Assembly (NCBI RefSeq): GCF_954871325.1
Contig: NC_088775.1
Location: 68,301,561-68,365,560 of the forward strand
Direction: 5' to 3'
Source of the DNA: Gordionus sp. m RMFG-2023
Taxonomy: Eukaryota > Nematomorpha > Gordioida > Chordodea > Parachordodidae
DNA: 64,000 nucleotides
In this document: positions 36,701 to 48,166 of the stretch, one piece after another
Numbering within the stretch: the first letter of the stretch is position 1
How the letters are laid out: every line of letters begins with the position of its first letter
The notes under the pieces: model-generated
Database searches by the model: none
What the model saw: the letters and a program-made list of their open reading frames with translations, nothing else
Told to the model about the DNA's origin: nothing
Program-made: the position numbers and the translations under genes

Positions 36701-38246
36701 ATTGATTATTATTAAATTTTCTTATGATTTTCACAAAAAATGTATCGAGTAGCTAAAATGCAGGTGAATGAAAGCTTTGCGATAAAAAGTCCTGAATATA
36801 AATTATAATTTCATCTTCCTCAGTTGTTGCGAAAAGATAACTAAAGAAATAAATAAAAATATCATTTATTATTTCATAATGTGGTTAATGAGCAAATGTA
36901 AATGTTAAAACTTTTATTTTTAAAAATTTTTTGGCTGGAAATATTTTTGGAGATTATTTCAGGGGCCAAAAAAAACTTGGAGGCCATGATTATGGGCAGA
37001 ATTTTTTGATCCCCCCCCATGGCTATAGCTTATTAACTAACTTTCACTATTTAACTAAATTTTAGCTTACCTTGATGTTAAAAGTCATTTGATTATGGAA
37101 TGCTTAATCCAATCTATAAATGTTTTTAGTTGTTGTCCACAAAATAATTTTGCATTGGTAATGTAAACCATTAAAATATTATTATTGTTGTCTGCCCCAT
37201 TAGTAAATTGTTAATCTCATAATAAATTTTTTAACAAAATATAATTTTTTTTAATATTTATTATTATTTTTATATCATAAACTATTTTGTTAATAAATAT
37301 TTGTTAAGTATCAATTAGGAACCAGCTATTTTAAAAGAACCAAAAGATCTGGAGCTGAGCTAATACCAGATCTAACACCTTTACTGTTTATTTTATAAAA
37401 TTATGTACCACCATAAAAATGAGAAAGTTTTGTAAAATATTAGTTTTCTAGCATTTAAAATAAATAAAGGCCCTCATATCAACAATGAATATTTGTCTTA
37501 GGACTAGGTCTAAACTTATTCTTCTATATAAATTTCTCTATCTCTATCATATAAACAGACTAATATGATGACTTTATGGTTTTATCATAGATATCATTGG
37601 GGTATTCTAATAATTTTAAATTAAAACTTACACTTGTATTTCCTACAATTTCTGGTTGCTTACCCAAATTAAAAGCTTTTTTTTGACTAAAACTTTTGTA
37701 TATTCCTGTATATATGAATATTCATTTTTAAATAATATTTATCTTAAGAATTTTTTAGATTATTTACCTATTCCATTAAAAACTGCTATTTTTGGTTTAT
37801 AAAATATAATTTTTTCTAACAATAACTTTGCACCACTTTTTAATTCATCTCTAAAATATATTTATTTATAATTATATTATTTTATAAAACTTAGTTAGAT
37901 TTCCACTAGTAATTGTAGTTCTTTGAACAATATTAGTAAATCCAATACCATATGATAAAGCTTTCAATTCATCTGTAGCATTCAATTTTTCTGGAATTAA
38001 ATGTGCTTGGTATAAACAATGCCCTTGATTAAGATAGAAAAATATTGAATTTTATTTTAATGTACAAAAATGATTTTTCCCGGCATAATGATGCCCTATA
38101 ATTGATGAAACAACACCAGGATTAAAACCAATCTATTATAAAATAAAATTTTCTTTTATATAAGTTTAAATAACTATTATGATATCTAAATTATGTATCA
38201 AGATATCACAAAGTGAATATTTTATATTAGATTCATATAGCGGACA
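33727..38246 (-). CDS. TDG: Thymine-DNA glycosylase (TDG/MUG family), catalytic core exons
   Basis: TDG removes T or U mispaired with G, and 5-formyl/5-carboxylcytosine, in nuclear base-excision repair and demethylation. Six exons keep phase: 38246-38175, 38132-38066, 38023-37891, 37850-37768, 37705-37632, 33835-33727 (179 codons). Landmarks: [15 protein letters not shown] (motif A, with the catalytic Asn present), [39 protein letters not shown], and [18 protein letters not shown] (motif B). The introns are very uneven: 42 bp (38065-38024) up to 3.8 kb (37631-33836). The last visible exon ends IKG at a GT donor in phase 1, matching DQLKG in vertebrates, so a short terminal exon must lie further left; I could not find it. 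The N-terminal exons upstream of 38246 are unresolved; the frame stays open to about 38310. No catalytic residue I can check is lost. Confidence 0.9.
33836..37631 (-). other. 3.8-kb TDG intron
   Basis: No coding sequence was recognised. It contains a delimited small element at 34598-35027 and, near 36945-37020, a truncated element end with a C run followed by CATGGCTATAGC. The rest is low-complexity A+T DNA; the plus frame at 35420-35605 has no support. Confidence 0.6.
34598..35027. mobile_element. hAT-like MITE with perfect 8-bp target duplication
   Basis: 430 bp flanked by ATTAAAAT on both sides (34590-34597, 35028-35035). The left end CATGACTGTGAACCC matches CAGGGCTGAGAACCC read inward from the right. 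GGTTCGGGTT-like repeats fill both subterminal regions. Non-coding. Confidence 0.82.
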
Positions 38247-38310
38247 CTGCGATTTATTTAAAGACATGCATGAAGAATATAATTTGTGGTCATTTGGGAA
38301 GAAATTACTT

Positions 38311-38688
38311 TTTCTACTTATTTTTTTTGCTTTCTTTTTTTTCATTTTTTAAAATAATGTATGAATGAATAATCTTAGCATGTGTTCAGCAAAACCATAG
38401 ACTTATATTAACTTAGACTGTTCAACGCCCAATTTCATAATAATAAAAACATCGTAAGGAACTTTTAACGTCAAATATTTCATGTATTTATGGATTTTTT
38501 TTTATTTATTTAGATCGAATATAAAATAAATTGCAAGATATAAGATTTTTCAAAACATAATATAAAAATAATTAATTGTTTAATGAATTATAAAATTATA
38601 AACAATTTTTATAATAATATATTATAACTTTATATATTCAAAATGCAAAACTATATAAAAAATACAAATAATTATAAGCACATAGAAC
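38311..38688. other. A+T-rich stretch upstream of the TDG core
   Basis: No exon could be assigned here, although N-terminal TDG exons are expected upstream on the minus strand. Only T-rich runs and A+T repeats are visible. Confidence 0.5.
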
Positions 38689-38696
38689 GTCTACGT

Positions 38697-40023
38697 CATA
38701 GGCGTAGCCAGGGGGGGAGAGGCAAGGGGAAATTCCCCCCCCCTTCAGAAATTTATCACTTTTGGTAAATATCATTTTTAGCTAATAAATGATATCCCCC
38801 TTAGTCCTCCCCCCACTCCCTGACCCTCAAATATGTATGCATATATCTTAAATAATAATTTAAAAGAAAGAATGTAAAAGTTGATATTTTTTTATAAAAC
38901 TATTCATCATAATTTATAGATTTTGGGGAAAATATATTTATAAATATATAAAATGAACCAAAAATGTCTTTTAATAAATGGAATATAAGCCAAAGATAAG
39001 TCTTAAGACAGAAGTGAAATGTATTATAATTATTAATAATAGATCCATAAAATTACTAAATAATATAATATATCAAATATAATTTTTTATAAAGTGAGTA
39101 ATTTTAATTTATTTATCTTAATAAAAGTAAAATATAATTATAAAACTATTGATAAAATTAAATCATAAATTAAAAAAATATTAAAGCACAATACAAACAG
39201 TGGAATATTATATGTCGTAGATTTACAGTATATCTAATTATCAAATGACAATCAAGTAATTTTTACCAATATAGCGAATTATATATTTTACAGAAAACTA
39301 TAAAATATTGATAAGGACATCAGAAAATATCTTTTAAAGACATTGTGGGATAAATAATATGAAGATTAAATTTAAATATCATTAGTTTTAAAATAAATAG
39401 ATGGCGTTAAATAATTGAATGCAAATTGTTACATATTTAATATCAAGAGCATTGATTAGTAAAATTTGTTAAATTATTAATTGTAATATATTTTTTAACT
39501 GTCAAATATGTCTGTAAAAGTGAAATTTTACCTAGTATTTTATAACTAATTCTATATAATAGAGTAAAATCAACTATATGTCTACTTACTTTTTATAAAT
39601 AAATTACTTATAATTGTTTGGAATAAATTATTACCATGCTTTTATATTAAGGTATATACAATACAAGTAATTTATTATATTTTATTTTATATAAACTAAT
39701 AAAAATATATTTCATATAAACTAATAAAAATATATTTCATATAAACTAATAAAAATATATTTCATATAAACTAATAAAAATATATTTCATATAAACTAAT
39801 AAAACTATATTTCATATAAACTAATAAAAATATATTTCATATTTGTTCCAGGCTTATATTAAAATTTGTAAAAATATTTATGACTATATATAGACTAAAG
39901 TAACGCGGCCGAAGACCGGGGAAAAGCGGGCTGAAGGCCTGCCCAAAAGAGGGTCTGAGGGCGAAGCCCCCAGTAATTTTTTAATTTCCCCCCCCCCTTA
40001 TGAAAATCCTGGCTACGTCTATG
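38697..40023. mobile_element. Non-autonomous hAT-like element, GGCGTAGCCAGG family
   Basis: 1327 bp. The ends CATAGGCGTAGCCAGG and (inward from the right) CATAGACGTAGCCAGG match at 15 of 16. The flanks GTCTACGT (38689-38696) and GTCTACGT (40024-40031) are identical. G or C runs directly follow both ends. The right subterminal block (39903-39972) is unusually G+C rich and contains the hairpin GGGCGAAGCCC. Inside is a 25-bp minisatellite (39667-39840). No transposase. Confidence 0.88.
39667..39840 (+). repeat. 25-bp minisatellite, about seven units
   Basis: The unit ATAAACTAATAAAAATATAT followed by TTCAT is repeated about seven times, almost without change (one unit has AAAACTATA). It lies inside the hAT-like element 38697-40023. 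Confidence 0.95.
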
Positions 40024-40305
40024 GTCTACGTGAACGGGGGGGGGGGTATAAACAGTTTGCATCCATTTTTTTGAGAAGGGTGGGGGTAAGGAGTCAGCAT
40101 TTAAAGAGGGTAAGTTAGGGGTAGGATAAATTTATTGGGAGGTTATATAATAAATATTTAGATAATATAGGCAAATGTATTGCTATATAAATTTATACAT
40201 TTATTATAGACGTATTATACAATTATATTGCTAATAATTGACCAAGTCTATATCATACACAATCATAGATATTATTTTCTAATTGAAAATTATTTCTGAA
40301 TAATG

Positions 40306-42276
40306 TGGCGTCGCTAGGGGGGGGGGAGCGCAGGGGCTCGAGCCCCCTGAAGCAAAAAATTTTTTTAATGGCACCTTAATATCCCTTTGAACTAAAAATA
40401 TTTTTTTGATAGCCCCCTGAATGATTTCTTTTATAATTCCATTAAGTAATATATAGATTTAATTTTATTATTTAGAAATTTATAAGTCTATTTAAATTTT
40501 TATTAAATGAATACTATTTTAACTATTAGATTAGATTAATACATATAAATTATATTTTCACTATGTCAGCTTGCAATCAAATTCCTTATTAAAAATATAA
40601 TATCAATAACTCACTAAATATTAATTTAGCTTTAACAATTGAGGTTTAATTGACTTTTATTATTTAAGTTATTATATAACCCTAATTAAATAAATATAAT
40701 CATATATTATTTGAAAATTTACAAATTTAATATTGTAATTAGCCGAGTTCAAAATGACTAACCAACTGTATATTTATTATGAAATTTAATAATCATACCT
40801 ATTCCTAAAAATATTTTCAATGTCCAAATATAAGTATAAGAGATTTCCTTATAAAAATTAAATAAATAGATATATAGTTTATAATTTTCTATTATATAAA
40901 GTTGGTTATAAAATATTAGATAAAATGCCACTTTTATAGACGTATTTTACAGTTATATAATATATTACAGTTAATATTATAATAAATTTTACTAATGAAT
41001 TGCTTTGATAATAAATATGGTAATAATTTGCACCCAAATATTTAACGCCATCTATATAGTTGTAATAATTTTAAAAATTAAACAGATTATTATTCATCCT
41101 GCAATAGATGTAATAAATTTGATATCTTTTCTTCTCTTTTTTACGTGTTTTAGGAAAGCTATATTTTTCTTTTTTGAAAAACAGTTTCGAGTTAAATTTT
41201 TAATACAAGTATATTTTTGATAATATTCTATTATTTTAAGATATAATATACCAAGGTGGTGAGACAATATATAAAATCTTAATTGTTTAACATATCATTC
41301 TGGTCCTTATTTTATAGTTAGAAAATAATTCATTTTTAATATGGCATTGCCGTGTAAATAACTCCAGGCTTCAATATATATGCAATAGTATTTCTTCCAA
41401 ATATTTTTAGTGTTTTTATTTTATCAATTTATCCAACATAATAAATTCTGATATAAGTTTACATCGTGAGTGTCATGATTCAATATATTATTTGTGTTTC
41501 TATGTAATTTAAGATTATTACAAAAACGGCTGAGAGCATATGATTGCATATTTTAGATAAACAATAATGGTCAACTGTGTAGTCGTTTATATATCATTTA
41601 AAATGGAAGATAATCTTTTAGAAATTTAATAACTCACGATAATTTTCTCGATTACTTATCTAACTTCCATCATGCCATCTAAATGGAAGCTCTAACCACT
41701 TAATAGTTTTATGATTTGGATTGGTCGTTTATACTCTCTTATTCAAGAATTGTTGATTTGGTTTAGGCCTATAAATTTTACCTAATTAGTCCATTCTATA
41801 AATGGAGAAAATGGTAAGTTATATTAGTTTGATAACCTTTTGTCAATGTAAGTTGCTAAGAATTATATTATTGCATTATGTGGTTTTTAAAAACTATTAT
41901 CAATTGAGGCATATGTATGAATTAATTAATATTTTTTATCACTTATAATTCTTTAGACGCAAATTTTTTTTATATCAGCAATCGAAAATTTATACTGTAA
42001 TAAATAGATTTTGTATTAAAAAATATTATTTTTAGAAATGTCTTGTATTGTTTTAATTATTTATATGCCAGTTTATTTTGCATGCATAAATAATAAATGA
42101 CAAAATATGAAATTCAGAATAATTGTTCAGAGTTAACAAATTTTAAAAAAGTATTTATTTATATAAAACCCGGCCGCAAATTATGGGGTATGGGGGGGGG
42201 GGCGAAGCCCCCCATAAAATTATTTTTAGTTGAGCCCCCTGAGATTGTAAGGGCTAGCGACGCCCCTATGGCATCC
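40306..42276 (+). mobile_element. TE of the GGCGTCGCTAGG family (copy A); right 1 kb shared with 49676-52766
   Basis: The left end GTGGCGTCGCTAGG followed by a G run, and the right end GGCTAGCGACGCC, are inverse of each other; CAGGGGGCTC occurs near both ends. About 1 kb on the right (41256-42276) is repeated at 49676-52766 after subtracting the insertions there. A hairpin GGGGGGCGAAGCCCCCC is at about 42197-42213. No clear 8-bp duplication, so it may be truncated or recombined. No coding region was recognised. Confidence 0.6.
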
Positions 42277-43291
42277 CTTTAAATGTAATTTAAAAGGGGA
42301 TAGGCATTCTATCAGTAAACTTATATTCATTTCAAACAATTTAATAATAATGCATTCATTGTAAATGAGGGGGTTATTAATTGAATTCAAGTTCTAGTGA
42401 CTGTTTTAGATTCACAATTTGATATTTGGTAGTAGAGCATTAATATATTAAGTTATTTTTTAAAAATTTATGAAGGGAGTACAATTATAAATAAAAAGAT
42501 GTTATTGATAATGTGGGAATATCGCTGCATTAGGGGGTGGTTTTTGAGGGGGGTTTGAATCCAGTAAAAATCCTGTTATGTAGACGTTGAGCATATAAGT
42601 TAGCAGTAATCTGCTTTTTTTCCAGCAATCTGTTATTTAATCAACTTTAAATCATATTTGATTTTAAATTGTAAACATCTGATCTTACTAGAAATGAATT
42701 CCAGCATGCTTATTATATCTATCTTCCTTTGAATCATTTATAATTTATATAAAAAATTTATGGAGATTATAAATTTGCAAAATTGTCTGGAATTTTTAGT
42801 GTTGGGGTAGGTATTCCAAACATTATGCAATACATTTCCTGTAAAATTTGATTTTTAATTTCAAAAAATGTGCTCAAAAATCATATAAAGTTGTAAAATA
42901 TTACATTGCTCGAAAAAATTTATTGCCGTTAATATAAATTTTCTTTAATTATTAATTATAAAAAAATCATTAAAAATAATTTTCTTTAATTATTAATTAT
43001 AAAAAAATCATTAAAAATATATAACATAATTTATTTATATTCTAAAATTATATATACATATATAACATTATTAATATAAAAGCATTTCAAAAATTCATTT
43101 GCAAATTTGCTATTTAGGCCATATTGTAGTAATGTCGCTTTGAAAATAACAAAAATTTGATTTCTTTGTTTATGCAACAGATATGGCGGGAATGTCGTGT
43201 CGCGTCGCTAAAGCTCACTATGAATAGTCATAGGTAATTGCATATATTTGTATTTTGTCGTGTCGCTGTCGCTTACTGTGAATGCACCCTA
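42277..43291. other. Stretch between TE copy A and the decayed hAT gene
   Basis: No gene was recognised. It contains a G-rich tract near 42535-42560, a dispersed repeat at about 42760-42900 also present at about 57600-57770 (shared GGTAGGTATTCCAAACAT), and a 37-bp tandem duplication at about 42940-43018. It may be the 5' part of the hAT element that follows. Confidence 0.5.
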
Positions 43292-43600
43292 ACATAGACA
43301 CTAATAACAACCTTAAACAACAATTAAATGCAATTTGCGTTGCTCAAGCATATGATGGTGCAAGTGTTATGAAAGTTCATCTTTCAGGAGTCCAGGAAAG
43401 ATATCGCAAAAATCATAAAATGGATATATAAGTGCCCTGCTATTCGCATATACTCAACCTGTATTGATCTCTGCTTGCAAATCAGTACCTCAGTCTAGGT
43501 AGTTTTTTCAATGTATTAGAAGGTATTAATGCTTTTTTCTCAATATCGGTTATCCATCATAATAAATTTATTGATTATAAATTAAAATTAGGGTTAAAAT

Positions 43601-43823
43601 TAGTGTTGTTAAACGGTTCGATTTGAGCCGATTTTTAAAAACGACCGACTCAATATTTTATCTATAAGAAAATAACTTAAGTCTGAAGATTTTTCTCATA
43701 GATGGCACAAAGGTTTATACATTTATTAGCTAAATCTCAAAGCTTTGGTATTATTTTTCTGGCCAAAATCTTGTGTTAGCCATTTTTAAAAATCGGCTCA
43801 AATGGAGCCATTTAATAACACTA
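43601..43823. mobile_element. hAT MITE, TAGTGTTGTTAAACGG family, copy 1
   Basis: 223 bp with ends TAGTGTTGTTAAACGGTTC and the inverse of TAGTGTTATTAAATGGCTC. Flanks are GTTAAAAT and GTCAAAAT (7 of 8). It sits inside the decayed hAT transposase gene. Confidence 0.82.
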
Positions 43824-44221
43824 GTCAAAATCGAAAAATATTGATGCCTTGAGTTCAACACGTTGGGGATTCCTTTTTAGAACGATAGAGGCAGTAAAAA
43901 TGACTTTCCTTGCAATTATTTCTTATCTATGAAATATAGAGCATGGTGATATGGTGAAAGCAAAGGGAATTTTATATATACAATTATGTGTATTTATTTT
44001 TGCAAAAATCAGATTCAGACATATCAACAGCATTGGCTCTTATTGAGTCTCTTATCATTTCTTTCTCAAGAAATAATTCGTATTTATCTTCATTATTTAC
44101 CTAAGCAAATTAATTTTGCAATTAATATAATATAAAAATAAGAAATAAAAGAACAAATATACCTTAGACCAGTGGCGTAGCTAGGAATTTTCCTTAGAGG
44201 GGGTTCACATATAAAAGCCTC

Positions 44222-44286
44222 GGGGGCTTCGCCCCTCAGACCCCCTTTAACGGGCCTTCGGCCCTTTTGCCCGGCCTTCGGCCGGG
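44222..44286 (+). other. Three consecutive G+C-rich TTCG hairpins
   Basis: GGGGCTTCGCCCC (about 44223-44235), GGGCCTTCGGCCC (44252-44264) and CCCGGCCTTCGGCCGGG (44270-44286): perfect inverted repeats, each closing on TTCG, a loop known to make exceptionally stable RNA hairpins. Related hairpins (CGAA when read on the plus strand) sit at the ends of other elements in this window at 39959-39969, about 42197-42213, 52648-52660 and 52701-52711. Confidence 0.85.
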
Positions 44287-44353
44287 TTTATCTTAAAAAT
44301 CATATTGGTTTTTCTTATAATATAAAAGTCCTAGAATTATTAATTATTTTAAT

Positions 44354-44539
44354 TAGTGTTGTTAAACGGCTCGACTTGAGCTGATTTTTATAAACAGCTA
44401 ACTCAATATTTTTGCCAAAAAATATTGTTCAAGCCTAGAGATTTCTTGAATAATATAAAACTTGTATCTCCATGAGCAAAATTTTCTGGCTAATATATTG
44501 AGTTAGCCATATCGGCTAAAATTGAGCCATTAACCACTA
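44354..44539. mobile_element. hAT MITE, TAGTGTTGTTAAACGG family, copy 2
   Basis: 186 bp. The left end TAGTGTTGTTAAACGGCTC and right end inward TAGTGGTTAATGGCTCAA are similar. The flanks ATTTTAAT (44346-44353 and 44540-44547) are identical. Nested in the 4.6-kb hAT-like element. Confidence 0.88.
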
Positions 44540-44637
44540 ATTTTAATTAAAATAACACATTGACACAATTTTATTGATATACGTTTCATTTTATTATACT
44601 TTTAGAAGTTATTTACAAATAAAAAGCGATTATTTAA

Positions 44638-44825
44638 AATTTAAATATTATATTGATTTAATTATAAATATTATATTGCTTTAATTATAAATATTATATA
44701 GCTTTAATTATAAATATTATATTGCTTTAATTATAAATATTATATTGCCTTAATTATAAATATTAGTATTATACATATAAATTGCTTTATTATAAATATT
44801 ATATTGCCTTAATTATAAATGATAT
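44638..44825 (+). repeat. About 22-bp A+T minisatellite
   Basis: The unit TTTAATTATAAATATTATAT followed by TG or AG is repeated about seven to eight times with small changes and one irregular unit near 44765-44800. The stop codon of the last exon of the minus-strand array falls at its edge. Confidence 0.9.
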
Positions 44826-44962
44826 ATTTTATAATTAGTAAACACATTAAAAATATAGATCAAAAAATAAATGTTTTTTTTAAACTGTAAATTTAAGTCG
44901 ATATCCTTCAAAGTGAAAAAATCAAAATTGTGTTGGCAATATTTTTTTACCAATATATGATA

Positions 44963-46893
44963 CAGTGAAAGGGGGGATATTTTTTACCAGATGTTAAAAC
45001 AAAATAAAATGATACTATTATATTTTTATTTTAATCATACTTAAACATTAATCTATGTTAAAAAAATATTAAACAACTTTTTTAAATGTCACACTTACAT
45101 AAAAAAAAATTTTTATAAAAAAATATAAAAAGTTTTGTCATCACATATTTTCTTTTACTTAGTTAACGATATTTTATGTATAATAATTTTAAATATAATG
45201 ATAAATTATTCATTTAAGTTGTAAGATCTTAGTCAGAATCTTTTATTTCTGAAAATAGTTTTTTTCTCTCACTTTATTTTATCATATTTGAGACATAACT
45301 TTAATTTAATATTTTATTCAATTCGTATATGTAATACATATAATTATATATAATAAGAAATATATTCGTAATTACACTAATACATGAATATTAATTAATA
45401 AAATATGAAATATTTAATGATAGTTCATAGTCATAAATTGCTTGCTTAAGTAGTACCTATAAATATTAAAAAATGTTAATCGTAATTTATTATATAATTA
45501 GATTACTTTAGTCAAGAGGTAGTCCAGATAGCCCAGCTCCAAATAATGTTGCATATGATTATAGAAATTTGTAAAATCATATGGAATAAATTGATTCATT
45601 ATTTGATTAATATTATTTATTATATGTTCCCTTGTACTTGATCTGGGAATTAATGACCTGTACTTGTTTTTGAAAACCCCGAAAAAATTTTCAATTGGGT
45701 TTAATTGTGGTGAGTATGGGGGAAGATATTCAATTCTCTCTTTATAGTCATCAATTAGATGACTTTTATGTATTGACGCATTGTCCATAACTAATATGGC
45801 ATCTGGTGGTAATATACTAATAATATCCATTAATGAATTTCGGAATAACATACCATTATATGATCCTTCGATGATTTTATAATGGATAACTCCACAAATT
45901 CCTATAGTGCAAAGTACACTTACATTTTTCCCTTTTGAGGGTGGCACCTTTATTGATGGTCTAACGTTGAGTGGTGCCCAAGCATAGACAGGTACAACAT
46001 GAAAATTGATGCCTGTTTCGTTGAGAAAATAGAGTCTTTCTCTGGAAATGTTCAGCAATTTGCGGCAATACACCTGTCAAATATTGATAGCTCCTGGTGT
46101 ATTCCTGCGATCTGGTTCTTTCCCAGCTCTTTTTTTGGACCATCGGATGTTTTTGGAGAACCAGAGGGCAAATTCTCAATTATATCCTTCACCGTGAAGG
46201 TATTATTGTCGATTAGCAAATCCATAATTTGCCTTTCAATATTTGCTGTGTCTTTAATTTTTCTCCCCCTTTGTTTAAGCGAGAATTCCTTTAGGGGCTC
46301 ACGAATAATTTCTGGGAATGTATCCCGTTTTATTTTATGTATTGATGCCTTCGACATATTAACAAATTTAGCAATGTCCTTAACCTTCATCTGTTCTTCC
46401 TCTGGCATTGCTAATATTTTCATTACCATTTCAATTTTATCTTTGTTCCAACAATTGTATGTTCTTTTGGGTTTAGGAATGGATGATATTTGAGAATGAT
46501 TTATATTTTCATTAATAGTTGCTAAAGAATTATTATTTGCAGAAATATTAGAATGTGATTGATAATTTTCCATATAATTCCCATCTGAGATTGGCAAAGA
46601 ATAATTTACAGAAGTACTTGAGAGTAAAGGAGATGTATTATAAAGAATGTGGTCTATATTAAACATTATAAGATTGAAAAATTAATTAATATTAAATTAA
46701 ATATACAAAAATATTAAATTACGTAAATGATATGTGAAAATATATGTTTTTTTTAAAAAGTTTTTTTTTTAAAAAAAGTTGTTTATAATTTTTTTAACAT
46801 AGATTAATGTTTAAGTATGATTAAAATAAAAATATAATAGTATCCTTTTATTTTGTTTTAACATCTGGTGAAAAATATCCCCCCTCTTCACTG
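44963..46893 (-). mobile_element. Tc1/mariner-superfamily transposon with about 125-bp TIRs
   Basis: 1931 bp between TA dinucleotides (44961-44962 and 46894-46895). The ends are CAGTGAAAGGGGGGATATTT and, inward from the right, CAGTGAAGAGGGGGGATATT. The inverted repeats continue for about 125 bp with only a handful of differences, which indicates a recent insertion. It contains one transposase gene in two frames. The nested position and TA duplication are typical of Tc1/mariner. Confidence 0.93.
45498..46666 (-). pseudogene. Tc1/mariner-type (DDE_3) transposase, frameshifted
   Basis: Transposase that would bind the TIRs and cut and paste the element. The N-terminal part (46666-46052) has a helix-turn-helix (MVMKILAMPEEEQMKVKDIA, then FVNMSKASIHKIKRD) and a second predicted DNA-binding region up to ENLPSG. 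The catalytic part (VYCRKLLNIS onward, to 45498) has the RNase-H-fold blocks FLNETGINFH, VMDNASIHKS and LPPYSPQLNPIENFF. Two defects are visible: a one-base frame change near 46070, and Asn in place of the first catalytic Asp (LNETG for LDETG). 30 residues separate the second Asp and the Glu, fewer than the canonical 34. This copy is therefore probably inactive, although its long TIRs are almost intact and could still be mobilised in trans. No intron signal explains the frame change. Confidence 0.88.
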
Positions 46894-46962
46894 TAGATGT
46901 TTAAAATTAATATTGAGAAACCTAGGCTAATAATCATAGATGACATGTTAGCTTTGGAACCA

Positions 46963-48098
46963 ACTTTTGATTATTATAAGTATAAAGTAATAGACTATAT
47001 CACTTGTAGTAGGTGATGGTTCTAAATGATCTAGTATAATTGGTTGTCTATTATTCTTTAGTTTTCTGGAGTATGTGGGAATTGCTAAGATTTTAAATAA
47101 ATATAATTTAAATAAGACTAATACCTGACATGAGTGGAACTTCATTTCCATTTAAATTCTCCCTAGATTTTTTAGATATATCTAAAATTTTAATGTAACT
47201 ATTAATAAGTAATTGATTACATTACATTTATTAGATAGTGATTTGTTGTGACTTAGTGTATTTTTTTGTTTGTTATCACTATTTTTTTTACCCCTTGGTG
47301 TGAATATTAATTGAGATATTCCTATAAAAATAAATTAAAATAAAACAACATATTAGATAACCTTTAAATTCTAAATTGATACAGCCTATAATATTTTGTT
47401 GACTACTATCATTCTTCTTTAATGTGATACTTGATATACCTAAAATTATGATATAAATATTTAAAGGTAATAGTTAACATTACTTTTACTAGGTAGAGAT
47501 TTGAAGTGATCAAGTGTATTTAGCTTATTTTTATCATAATTTTTTATAGAATATCTAGGTATTTCTAAAATTTAAATGAATACATTTAAATAAGGTCATA
47601 TAAGTTCATAAAATACCTGAGGTGAGTGGTAAATTGTTGCTTATGATATCAAGTTCATCATTTGATTTTCTATATTAATTAGTGATTTGGTGTGTTCATT
47701 TTGTTGACTATCATCATTTTTATTAAATGTAATACTTGATATATCTAAATCTATAATAAAAAATATTTAAATCTTAATAGATTATATAACTTGTACTAGG
47801 TAGTGATTTTATATGGTCTTTGGGTATATAAATGAGTGTATCAAGATCATTTTCTTCCCTCCTACGTTTGGGTATATCTTATAAATGTCAAAATATTTTG
47901 GTTAGCCAAAATTATTTAAAATAATAAATTACCCAAAGTGGTTTGTACTGGCAATTTTAATTTAGTTAAAACTATGACTAGGTGTTTAATTTTAAATTCT
48001 AAAATAAAAATAGTTAGCTATTAATTTTAAATATTTTTTATATTAAATGATATTTTGACCTGGTGTATTTACATCATCCTTATTATTTTCAATAGAGC
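46963..48098 (-). CDS. Array of small phase 1-1 exons encoding repeated modules; unknown protein
   Basis: I do not recognise this protein. On the minus strand one frame passes through GT-AG exons at 48098-48060 (39 nt), 47998-47933 (66), 47877-47791 (87), 47744-47617 (128, see below), 47564-47484 (81), 47439-47362 (78), 47321-47226 (96), 47181-47125 (57), 47084-47004 (81), then a terminal exon from 46963. All start and end in phase 1; apart from the 128-nt one, lengths are multiples of three; introns are 40-61 bp. The modules are related: type A (DIPKRRREEN...KSLPS, EIPRYSIKNY...LDHFKSLPSK, AIPTYSRKLK...LDHLEPSP) alternates with type B/C (SISSITLKKNDSSQQN; SRENLNGNEVPLMS). The 128-nt exon looks like a B and a C module fused with loss of frame, so the gene may be decaying. 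The terminal exon is interrupted by the mariner element after NIY; beyond it (44960 leftward) the same frame continues through HNFDFFTLKDIDLNLQF to a stop near 44815. The 5' exon is uncertain. It is carried inside a hAT-like element. Confidence 0.6.
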
Positions 48099-48166
48099 CT
48101 ATAATGCATAAGATATTAATTAGTACACTGGATTAAATATTTTTTAACCTCAAAATCATGAGAAAG

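Noticed and set aside
39667-39840. CRISPR-like direct repeats
   Set aside because: The units are contiguous 25-bp minisatellite repeats without spacers, in animal DNA.
45999-46493. 164-codon plus-strand frame
   Set aside because: It is the antisense shadow of the mariner transposase.
47745-47759. Alternative acceptor at the upstream TATAG before ATTTAG for the fourth array exon
   Set aside because: The downstream acceptor keeps phase 1 and aligns with the related exon at 47439; the upstream one does not.
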